A stretch of DNA of 27,114 bases, from NCBI GenBank assembly GCA_033064195.1, contig JARBJD010000634.1:1-27114 (forward strand), written 5' to 3'. A program made the position numbers and the translations under genes. This stretch comes from Blattamonas nauphoetae. Lineage: Eukaryota; Preaxostyla; Oxymonadida. Under the pieces are notes generated by a model. It did no database searches. It worked only from the letters and a program-made list of their open reading frames with translations, and was not told the origin of the DNA. Of this stretch, positions 18,152 through 27,114 are shown in pieces; position 1 is the stretch's first letter; each line of letters opens with the position of its first letter.

Positions 18152-21100
18152 TTATTCAATAATATAATCAGTTGCTTTCAGTCCATGAATGAATGGAGGA
18201 CACGATTCATTGTCAAGTACGATTGCTTTCAGATGGATTCCACTGAGACTGAGTTTCTGTTGTTGTATTTTGCTATCTCAAATCCATTTGTATTCTCTTC
18301 GCTCACGATTCTTCTCGTCTGGAACGCATCATTCTGATGCTTGAACCGTTTTCCGGTGAAGTTCAGTGTTGTTGTCACAGTTTTCTCTCCACTGAGGCAC
18401 TTCTTATAATCGTCACTTGTGATATTTGTTTTCTTTAGAGACACTCCTTTGATTTTGCATTTCTCATCGAGAGAGTAACACTTGGGTGCAAGACAGATCA
18501 TCTGTTCACCTTCCTTCTCAATTGCTAATCCCAACAGTTTCTTCTCATCATCGACACCCTTTTCAGGATTGGGAAACCATTCATATTTGTGTGCATCATA
18601 GAATTCCTTGTCAGCAATCACGTGTTCAAATTGTTGATGAATACCTGCATTTGGATCACCACTAATTGCCCAGTACGCAGAGTCAGTATCTCCCTCACAG
18701 AAGTGAATCTTGTTCATGTCTAGGCACTTGTACATGAAGTTGTAGATGAAATTCAGATACCAGAACTTGGCATTGTCGAGTGTGAATACTGCTTCTTGCA
18801 GACATGTCTTGCATGATGCTTTCTCTCTGTCTTCGATCACGATGTAGTTGTCCTCATTGATCTCTCTTGTCGCTACGAATCCTTTCATCATCTGTTTCAA
18901 GTATGTTCTCTTCTCATTACATATTGTGATTGAGTTGTATTTTCAGTGTTCATTCCATCGTATCCGTAACTTCCATTCAAGTTCGTCTTACAGAATTGTT
19001 CCTTTCCCTTGTTTCCAACCTTCATTGCTTCTATTCTGTCATTCATAAATGAGGTCACAAATGGTTTAAATCCTGCATGTCTTGAGAATACCATCACACT
19101 CTTAATGTCATCAATAATGAAGTGGCAATAGTCGATGAGGAACCACAGATAGTATGTCGAAAAGAACATATACTGATCGTGTGTACTCAAGAGTTGTGTC
19201 AGCTTCCGTTGTTTGTCATCAGTCTTTAATCCATGTTTCTTCATCAACGAATATGTCTTCTCTCCAATGGTTTCTTCTGTTGTATTGACCACGATGTTCC
19301 TGAAGATTGGTGGGAAGTTAATGAAATCATGTATGTACTTCTCGTCGATATGTCCTTTTAATTCTGCAACAAATAGTGTCTTCTGATTTTTGTCTTCGAT
19401 AATCTTGCGACATTCTTTATCTCCTGTTGCGGTGTACAAACATCTTCCTGGCATGTACATTCGGTGATTAGTGTATGGATTGTTCTTGTTCTTGATTGAT
19501 GAAAAAGCACTTGGATAGAGGGAATTAAAGTCAACACCACAAACATGTGTCATTATATGTTCAGTATCAGTTGATTTGACAACACCATCTTCATAAGTGA
19601 AGTGATTGATTGGAGTCACGTCTTTGATATTCTGTCGATGTTGAACATTCGATAGTCCACCAGTCACTGCGGCTCTCAGTTTGTGATATGTTTGCTCATG
19701 TGTCAGAGTCATTGGCAATGATTTCCATATGCAGTATTTCTTCAATTGAATTCTCAATCTGGTGAGATGTTCATCTTTGTCTGACTTGTAGGTGTTGCAG
19801 TAGTCACAGCAGATCTTCACATTCTCTTTTGAATGTCCTTTCGAATTGTCGATTCTATCGAATGTTGGTCGCACTGCTTGTGAGAAGTGACTCTTGCAGA
19901 TATAGCACACTCTCTTGCACTGTTGAACAAACCAATCGTAATCTGCTTCAGTGACGTTTTTGTTAGTATTGCGATGAGCTTTCTGGTCTTGATAAATGTA
20001 TGATGCATCCTTGTACTTCCAGTATTGCTTGGTGATTTTTATTTCACCAGATTGATCCACTCCATTGAAATCATCATCGATATCAAAATCCTTATACGCG
20101 CACGCATACTTAATTGCAGAAGCATTTGCTGACAGTGAGAGATTGTGCAACATGTCCACTTTGTATTGGAAGTTCAGATCAATGAGATTATCCAATGGTG
20201 CAATCATACATTCGACGTCTCTGATGTTGTAGAACTTGAGGTAATCCCATCTGTTTTTGAATCCTTGTTTGTTCCAATCGTCAAGATATATTTGGTAATC
20301 AATGTCGGACATTTCACTGTTGTTCAGACTGGAGTAGAATTCATATTTGGAGAATGGTTCTTGTTTGCTCAGCACTGTGTCGTAGTCTGATGAGTCGAAT
20401 GATTCGTAAGCAAAGAATGATTTCTGAAGAATGGTCTTGCCTTTGCAAGGCGTCGAGCTCTCGGCGAGAGTGTTTCCTCGGAAGGCTTTGACTGCATTGT
20501 CCAAAGTCATTGGTCCAGTGTATGACATCATGTCAATGAAGCGGAGTACCTGTTGTGTTTTCTCGTGTCTGATCAGAACTTGTTTGTACTTTGTTGTTGA
20601 TCCAAGGAAGCTCACCACTTTCCAATCCTTGTCAACGAGATCACGGAAGATGAGGTTGATGTCGAATCTGGAGCTGTTGAATCCAATCACACTGACTTCA
20701 TTCTGAGAGGGTATTTCCGGGTCTTCGTAGTAGTTGTCCTCTCGAACTGTCTCAGCATATTTGAAGAGTTCTCTGATCCATTGTTTCACAAAATCCTTTC
20801 CATCTCGAAGATCATAATAGATTGACTTCACCCCTGATTTTGTTTTGATTGCTGATGCAACGGAGAGAGGCTTCAGATGAGAAATCAACTGAGTATTGTC
20901 ATCAGAGAACAAGTTGTCAAGAATGAGATCTTCCATGGTTTCGAAATCGTATGTGATGTAGTACTGTGTTGGTTTGAATTCGTATTGTCTTTTGTGTGTG
21001 CCATCAGAAATTCATCTGTTCTATTGTTGAGAATATGTGGAACGTACGGTCTTGGAGTTTTGTCCAGGGAGATCTTCTTCACGTGTTTTCCATCAAGCTC

Positions 21101-22578
21101 TTTGCACTCTCTGAGATGCTTCTCGTAGTATGTCTTGAAGTGAGAATCCTTGACTTGGAATCCTCTTGACTGACAATAAGGACAGAGTTTGCATCCAGTG
21201 ATTTTCTCAGGATCAACAATGAACATCACATGAACGAGAGTTGCAGTGAGTGGAATCATCAGAAGTGGGAGAACACGAGCATCATCATTTTCGTTGACAT
21301 ACGATTGACTTAGGAAATAGCGCTTCTTGTCTTCGTCAAATTCATAAATGTGAACTGTGATGTTAAATTCTTGCAGGACTGTCTCCATATCACATGCAAT
21401 ATCAAATCCAGGATATTTTCGCAAGTGCTCAGTTAGTTGATGTGGTTTGAGATGTGTCAGCTTCTTATGCACAGCGAACAATCGTTTTGCTTCAACGTTT
21501 CTCATGTTGATTGATATCTTTTTCCCAGGCACTTCAGGAAGGGTGAGGAACGACAATGATTGAAAGAAGCAGATGTTGAACTCAGAATCGATGTACCGAA
21601 CGTTTCTCGTTTTGATGTGTTCAGTGAGAATCGCATTTGCTTTTCCTGCCACTGGGAATCGATAGACTGCAACCAGAATGGAGTGGAATGCTATGTACAT
21701 TGTCTTCGTATCCATCAGTGTTCTCTCTTGAGATTCTTTGATAAGATTGATTGCATACTTCGAAGACTCATTGATGTCTCCTGAACTTCTGATCACCGTT
21801 GGGAAACTCTTTGATGTGTTCTCCAATTCTGGTCTGAAGTCTTTGTAAGTTGTCTCATCTTTATCTTTCCTCTCAATAATCTTGCCAAAGTCAATACTAA
21901 TCTTGAATGGATGATCTTTCTCCTTGTCGAACACTGCTTTGATGAAGGTAGTGATTTCTTCAACATTTTTCAGATGATTGTGGAAGTACAACTGATATGG
22001 TTTTCCATTGTCTTCAACCTTCTCAACCTCATTCTTTTTGAACTTCCTTCGTGCATTCATGAGACATTCATTGAATGCTGCTTTGTCACGTGGTTCAGCG
22101 AGTACTATGCATTCTTCAAATCCATCAAATGTCTGCACTTCTCTCTTTTCCATCTGTTCATTTTTCTTCTGAATGATCAACAGATTCTTCATCCAATGAT
22201 CCATCAGCTTCTCTTCAATTGATTTCAGCTTCCACGTCATTCTGAACACTTGCTTTTTCAGTTCATCTTTGTGCACTCTTGGATTTGCTTTCATGTTTTC
22301 CACGATCATTCGGTGAGCAAGTCGATCTTCTGACGCCATCTGTTGTCGAAGTTTCACTTGTTCAATAAAATCTGGAATGAGATTGAGATCGAGATTCTTT
22401 GTTGGATGTGGAAACTCGAGATCTGTGTGTTGAAGCATATTCAGGAGCAATGATCTGTGATGTTGATAATTCTTACTGTCGGGATTGTACGTTCGACCAT
22501 CGCTAAATTGAAATTGTGTATTCGGAAAGAGGTCTCGAATTTCTTGAATTCTATTTTGATTGGTTTTAGCAGTGTCAT
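18152..22578 (-). pseudogene. Protein-primed family B DNA polymerase (broken)
   Basis: Replicative polymerase of the element, a PolB2-type enzyme that uses a terminal protein as primer. From N- to C-terminus: a long N-terminal region (about 21,000-22,578) with FNICFFQSLSFL and a zinc-binding-type CKLCPYCQ...H...HLREC segment; 3'-5' exonuclease motifs (a D-x-E near 20,950 and GFNSSRFDINLIF near 20,650-20,690); an inserted HNH-like cysteine/histidine module (about 19,790-19,920); palm motif A VDFNSLYPS (about 19,511-19,537); motif B KTNLNGSYGYDG (about 18,960-18,990); and motif C GDTDSAY (about 18,673-18,693), whose aspartates bind the catalytic metals. The ATG at 22,578 follows TTTTTATTTTGTAGTAA. 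Broken in a few places; total size fits Polinton polymerases with extra N-terminal domains. Confidence 0.9.
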
Positions 22579-22610
22579 TTACTACAAAATAAAAATCCGA
22601 AAATAAAAAA
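22579..22610 (-). promoter_or_regulatory. Promoter-like A/T motif before the polymerase gene
   Basis: Two T-rich blocks on the minus strand: TTTTTTATTTTC, then GGATTTTTATTTTGTAG, ending about 3 bases before the ATG at 22,578. Confidence 0.55.
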
Positions 22611-22619
22611 GTTGAGCGT

Positions 22620-23009
22620 TTATTTCTGTTTTCTCAGATGGGGCTTTTTCTTAGCAGTCAGCCATGCATCAAGTCTAATTCTGAACACTTCACTTCCGCC
22701 AATCTCTCGATATGTGAATGGAACTAGAACTTTAGTGTACTCACCGACGAGTTCACAATTGTATTTCTTCAGTTCATTTTCAACGAATGATTGAGTATAG
22801 TGTCGACGTTTCGCAATGTGAGGTCTGTTTCCTTGATTCCACAACTTTGGTTTTATTCTCCATTCAACTCCCTCATGAACATACGTCACCGGCACATGAT
22901 TTCTGACAGTCTCAGAGACCAGCGTACAGTTCTCTTCTCTCATTGATTCAATTAATGCTTGTTCCGAACATACTCGACGTCTTTCCTTGTACATTTCAGT
23001 TGGATTCAT
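22620..23009 (-). CDS. Repeated-module protein at the inner edge of the right repeat
   Basis: Frame of 129 codons, looks whole. The ATG at 23,009 (MNPTEMYKERRRVCSEQAL) follows a TTAATTTGTATTAA motif. It is built from two copies of the same module as the gene in the outer repeat. Module 1 is about residues 8-65: NCTLVSE..., PVTYVHEGVEW, W, NRPH. Module 2 is about residues 66-128: YTQSFVENELKKYNCELVGE, VPFTYRE, W, KKPHLRKQK. It is strongly basic, so nucleic-acid binding is plausible. Its first 45 codons lie in the terminal repeat and also begin the fibre-like gene at 3,737. No named family recognised. Confidence 0.6.
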   Translation of the reverse strand: MNPTEMYKERRRVCSEQALIESMREENCTLVSETVRNHVPVTYVHEGVEWRIKPKLWNQGNRPHIAKRRHYTQSFVENELKKYNCELVGEYTKVLVPFTYREIGGSEVFRIRLDAWLTAKKKPHLRKQK

Positions 23010-24700
23010 TTAATACAAATTAAAAAGTCAAAATTAGATTTTCTTTCGTTGATTTCTCAGTTTTGGATTTTCACTGGAATCGAGGATCAATGGGTTCGAT
23101 CACTCAATTCTCAAGAGTGCTTGTTTCGTTCTGATTTGTCGCGTTTCTGATTCTTCTGGTGCTCAGGATCATCGTGGTATGCTTCGTTTTTGAAGATTTC
23201 GGACTTTTGCAGAGTTATTGAGCGATTCACAACCGGGTGCAGATCTTGCACATTTATGTATTCTTCATCATTTCACTCTCATTTTCTTCTTGTTTTAGAC
23301 TTGTTTTCTCTGTTTTGATTGAATTGTTACTTGTTTCTCATTCGTTATTGTTTCATTTTCATGACCTGTTCGCACTTCATTTTCTCGTTGTTTACTCTTT
23401 TAACCACTTCATTCATACTCAGTTCGTTCAAACTTTTCTCAAATTCAACACACTAATTTCCGTTAAGTGAAGATTCCGGACTTTTACCGAGATCTCACTT
23501 TCAACGGCTCACTTCAGTTCTCGGAATTTTTCCAGAATCTTCATCATTTCACATACTTTTTGAATCATTTTCGTTGTTTTAAGAGAGAAAACCGGAACAC
23601 AGACCTAATTTTCACTATTGACGCCACATTTCACACCTTTTCACGATCGTCAATTTCCCTCTCAGTTTCATACTTGCCCGTTTCATTGTTGGTTGTTTCG
23701 CTTTCTTTTACTCTGTTTTGTGAAAAGTTGATGAAAAGTTGACTAAAATGATGTGCTAGTGAAGTGAGAACGGCCCACAAAATGGAAGTGAATTGAGCAA
23801 AATGAAGAGGAATGATGAACAGATCATATGTGAAATGGGGAGAGAAAGTGATGAAATGAAAGGGACTACAGTCGGTTTTGAAGTGACAAAACGGTCAAAA
23901 GTTGAGAAGTGAAAACATGAAAAGTGACTTTATGAGAGAACTATCCGACAAAATCTCCTCAAAATTCGAGCACACCTTACTCATACCGTGAGAAAGAAGG
24001 ATTTGCAGTGAAAATCGGATCAAAAATCCATAGTGTCAAAATGTTGGTGCAAGAGTGTCGTCAGAGGTGTGATCGAAGAACCGACAAAATGAAACTAAGG
24101 AAAAGCGCCATACGTCTCAGCGTTGACCTATGGTTCGTTAAAATGATGCAATAACGGAGTAAATGAAGTGAAAGTAGTGAAATGTGAAAATTCACAAAAG
24201 CGTCCGGAATGTAGAGTGTGTCAAAAGTTTTCAGAGATGAATGACACAAAAGACGCCAACTAGCGTTTTCACACCCAAAACACCGTAAGACGACGAAAAG
24301 TGATCAAAAGGACATAGTCCCGAACGTCCATACCTTTTCTGAAAAATCTCAAAAACGCGAAAAACCTCAATGGGTCGGATCAAACCAAAAATCTCAGAAG
24401 TGCTTTTATCGAGAATCCTACCTTTCAAAATGATTTCCGTCACAATCAAACGTGTTTGGAACACAATTCTGGAGCCATAAAAGCAGTTCATAGTAGCAAA
24501 ATCGGACCATCGACTTTTTGGTCACTTTTTCGACCTAAGTTCAGTACGTAACTCCACGAATTCTCAACCGATTTTCATCAGGATTGTTTTGATCGATGAC
24601 CGACAGTGTCCGCGAGATTTTAGAATTTTTCCAGAATTTTTCGAAATGGTTATCATGTTGGATTTCAGTGATTTGTGGTCAAAATAGATTTTCAGTGTTT
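23010..24700. other. Non-coding part of the right terminal repeat
   Basis: Inverted counterpart of 2,047-3,736, also without a convincing gene. It is T/C-rich up to about 23,730 and A/G-rich after that, mirroring the left copy. Many single-base and short length differences from the left copy are visible, for example in the 23,440-23,560 stretch against 3,200-3,310. Confidence 0.6.
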
Positions 24701-25293
24701 TCATGACCTATCATGGTACTTTCTCAAGTGAGGACGGTCTCCAAAATACAACCAATTGTCCAAGCGAACATAATACTCATTCTTTGTTCGTAAATCGCGA
24801 TATTTGAATGGCTCAAGTACCTTTGTGTATGTTCCAATGAGTTCACAATTCTCTTTTCAATTCATTTTCAACAAACGATTGTGTGTATCGTTTTCGGTTT
24901 GTTCTTGAGAGTTCTGGAATCCTTTCATCCATTTTGATGGGATTACTATCCATTCAATTCCTTCATGTCGATATGTTACTGGAGTACTTGAATGAGTGTA
25001 TTCAGAAATGAGTTCACAATTCTCATTTTCATTGATTCAATAAGCTTCTCTTTTGTACAACGATTTGCTGGTCGAAGATATTTCTGGCGATTCAGATGTG
25101 GTCTGTATCCTTTGACGAAACTATTGACGTACACTTGATAAGTTTCATCTGGTTTCTCTTCGAGATAGTATTCGAAAGTGCTTCCTGTGAGATATGTTGT
25201 TCCTTGTCGATTGAGAGTTGGAGGTGATTTCATTTTCAAATCTTCTTTGTCCAAAATTTCCAGTAGTTGTGTTGGTGTCAAGACGCTGCTCAT
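24701..25293 (-). pseudogene. Right-repeat gene: repeated-module protein (broken)
   Basis: Twin of the gene at 1,457-2,046, starting at the ATG at 25,293 (MSSVLTPTQLLEILDKEDL) after TTTTTAATTTGTATAAA. The first hundred or so residues are nearly identical to the left copy, with only a few conservative changes (for example Q to L and E to D near the start). It contains the same W, RPH and YTQSFVENEL landmarks. Broken in a few places, as is its twin. Confidence 0.6.
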
Positions 25294-25972
25294 TTTATAC
25301 AAATTAAAAATTGAATAAAAAAGAAATCGACGTTGTTTTCTAAAAGTACTCAAAATTTGCTCTCAAAACACACTTTCTCAAGAGGTCCGTTTTTCGCCTT
25401 TATTTTGAATTTACGGCCAAATATTGACTACTCTGAAATGTCAATATTTTCAGTAGTAAGTGAGATGGAAATTAGAATGAGTCATATTAAAAAATCAATT
25501 GGCTCTGAGATTCAAAATGATTTCTCGTTCCAATTCTCCTAGGAGTATCACCTATGCCAGTTTGGTTCCCATTTCGCTTATACCACTACAAATCAAACCA
25601 TCTCTCTTTGTCTCTACAGTCTTGATCCGTCTGTCACCCGATCCATTTCCAACCTCCTTTTCGCATCATCTTTGAGATATATCTCAACAAACGGTCTTAT
25701 TCTGTCTTTTGTACATTGTATGTTCCAATACAGGAATTTTAAAATCACATTTCATCATCATTACATTGTTGTTTTGAATTTTCATCAAGCACTACCGCAT
25801 CAGTCTCTACCGGAATGGCTTTCCACATCGAAGGAAAATGAGATTTCAACATGTTTCAAACTACCCAGAGCACAATCCGAGCTCTTGACAAGATCATGTT
25901 AAGATCATATCCCATAGACCAAAATTATTGACATTTTGACATCCTAAAAACTCTGTCACACAGCTATATTTC
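25294..25972. other. Outer part of the right terminal repeat
   Basis: Nothing gene-like. It holds the promoter-like motif for the gene at 25,293, a stretch matched by about 1,340-1,456, and outer patches matched by 500-900 (GAGCTCGG..GCTCTGGGTA, GATCAAGACTGTAGAGACAA). Confidence 0.45.
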
Positions 25973-26080
25973 ATCATCATGGATGATTTTTGCATAACGT
26001 CGTTTTGGACGATAATTTCATCTCAGAATCATGGTTTTTCACTTCTGACCCATAATAAAGGTTTCGCTGACTCAGACAAA

Positions 26081-27114
26081 ATGAGCACGGCTATCAAGAC
26101 AACAGACACCTCCTCAAGTTTATCACGCGCTGATTTGTCCTCCCTCAATTCCCATTTCAATGGATTGCTTACCGTTCTTGAATTGGGAAGAATCTGATGA
26201 CAATGAAACTTACCCCGAAAAGGGAGTTGTCTTTCGGTCTCTCGTTGCCGCTTTGAATGTACAGCCTGTACTTGATGAATCTTTGGAAACGAAGGCTGTG
26301 CAATTTCTCAACAATGTGGATCTGGAAGTTGAAGAATCAGCGGATTCTTTTCTCAGCTGCATTGACGAACTACTGATGAATCATTGACATGCTTCGTACA
26401 ATTAATTGTAGTTCTCGTCTCTTCACCCCAACATGTCATTAAAACCGCCACAATGGAGATGCTCGAATCTCTGATCCAAAACTGTTCGGCTCAAGTTCAT
26501 CTCAGCCTCGTCCAAGCTGATCTGATCCTCACATCTTTACCTCTCTCAGTTCTCAGTCTCTTTGGCAGTCAAAACAGTCGATATCCACACAACCTCATGG
26601 AAATCCTCCAAAACTCTCTCTGGCTGGCCACCCGGGTGCACAAGCAGATCTCGAAATTGGTGACAATGCACAACAAGCTGTTACAAGACGGTATTGAAGC
26701 AGAGTTCTCGTGCCTTTGGAGAGTATATTTTGCATTTGTGCGTGAACCGTTTTTCGATCAACGATGGAGACCAATCCTGTTTTCTGTCCTCCTCGCCAAT
26801 CTCCTCGAATATCTCCTATTCTCAACCGACAATGGATTTCGTCCTGAATATGCCCGTCGTACTCACGATCCCAAGTTGTCTCATTCTTCGAAAATGAGGA
26901 CTCATTCTGTTGTTTTTCTGACTCACATGAACAGTACCGAAATTGGAGACAGGAAACAAGGGGGCAATACGACAGAAGAACAGCCTTCAAATGTTGAGAA
27001 TGGAGGGCATCGAAGATGTGATGGAGGAAAAGCTGCAGTAAAGCGAATTCTCCGCAATTTTGTGGTTCCTTTTTCGATTCAATGGAACAACCGGCAGGGC
27101 ATGAACCTTCCGGA
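26081..27114 (+). pseudogene. Host multigene-family protein, broken, runs off the window
   Basis: Second Blattamonas repetitive family. A likely start is the ATG at 26,081 (MSTAIKTTDTSSSLSRADL), giving the Ser/Thr-rich leader typical of the family. The core signature MDCLPFLNWEESDD (26,163 on) is in another frame. GVVFRSLVAALNVQPVLDES and ETKAVQFLNNVD follow. After 26,387 the family sequence continues in a different frame (FVQLIVVLVSSPQHVIKTAT), then at about 26,694-26,895 in yet another (YILHLCVNRFSINDGD and MPVVLTIPSCL), and ends with QGMNLPE at the window edge. At least three frameshifts are needed, so this copy is a pseudogene unless the assembly has errors. The family is helical, repeat-like and of unknown function. 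The gene points away from the Polinton. Confidence 0.6.

Larger units (their letters stand above)
497..25972. mobile_element. Polinton/Maverick element, old and broken
   Basis: Virus-like DNA element of about 25.5 kb. It has long terminal inverted repeats, a protein-primed family B DNA polymerase, a retrovirus-like integrase, an FtsK/HerA-type packaging ATPase and two capsid-like genes. That set defines Polintons. The outer ends are placed where left and right flanks stop matching in inverted orientation: the sequence around TATAGCTGTGTGACAG at about 500-516 recurs inverted at about 25,955-25,970. No clean 6-bp target duplication was seen, so each end may be off by 10-20 bases. The element is broken, with roughly fifteen to twenty breaks overall, plus two later insertions. 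The diverged repeats point to an old copy. No adenain-like maturation protease was recognised. Confidence 0.9.
22870..25972. repeat. Right terminal inverted repeat of the Polinton
   Basis: About 3.1 kb, inverted copy of 497-3,877. The match runs from the start of the module gene near 22,870, through about 1.7 kb of non-coding DNA and the second module gene, to GTCACACAGCTATA at about 25,955-25,970. The outer 500 bases are shorter than on the left and match in patches. Confidence 0.85.

Noticed and set aside
497-25972. LTR retrotransposon or endogenous retrovirus, because of the integrase and long repeats
   Set aside because: The repeats are inverted, not direct. There is no reverse transcriptase, and the element has a family B DNA polymerase, packaging ATPase and capsid-like genes.
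1-27114. tRNA, rRNA or CRISPR array
   Set aside because: No cloverleaf, rRNA core sequence or regularly spaced short repeats were seen on either strand.

Overview
The window looks like nuclear DNA of an anaerobic flagellate of the Preaxostyla (oxymonads), most likely Blattamonas nauphoetae or a close relative. Both edges carry pieces of two large host gene families that I recognise from that genome. On the left, on the minus strand, is the family containing FLSFDPKSTLSFEDKS. On the right, on the plus strand, is the family containing MDCLPFLNWEESDD and MPVVLTIPSCL. A central minus-strand gene has two introns beginning GTTTG and ending in AG, as expected of this lineage. The species call comes from memory of these families, not from a search.

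Almost all of the rest (about 497-25,972) is one Polinton/Maverick, a virus-like DNA element of about 25.5 kb. Very long terminal inverted repeats (about 3.1-3.4 kb each) carry their own small genes. Inside the left repeat is a fibre-like plus-strand gene with a Peptidase_S74-type C-terminal domain. Next comes a mostly minus-strand block: an unknown protein, two related capsid-like proteins in tandem, small glycine-rich or basic proteins, two unknown structural-type proteins, a small coiled-coil protein and integrase pieces. The plus-strand packaging ATPase lies in the middle of this block. A 357-residue unknown protein and a large protein-primed family B DNA polymerase follow before the right repeat. 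Nearly every element gene is preceded by an A/T motif reading TTTTTATTTT or close to it toward the gene. The element is a fossil. It has roughly fifteen to twenty breaks, its two terminal repeats have visibly diverged and it has taken later insertions, so it is not recent.

Two later insertions sit inside the Polinton: a small one (about 5,280-5,566) and a large one (about 13,371-16,624). They share the same kind of ends: GATC-rich palindromes at one end, a hairpin followed by a TAATTAGG(A/C)GTATC block at the other. They also share some inner sequence, so the small one looks like a shortened, MITE-like copy of the large one. The large one is richer in G+C and carries a host-like intron-containing gene. 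Part of that gene resembles the CG...PC.S...A signature of extracellular beta-helix proteins. It lies between two stretches of integrase-like sequence and has a short direct repeat (ATCGATCTCAG) at its edges. This insertion family is the least expected feature of the window.
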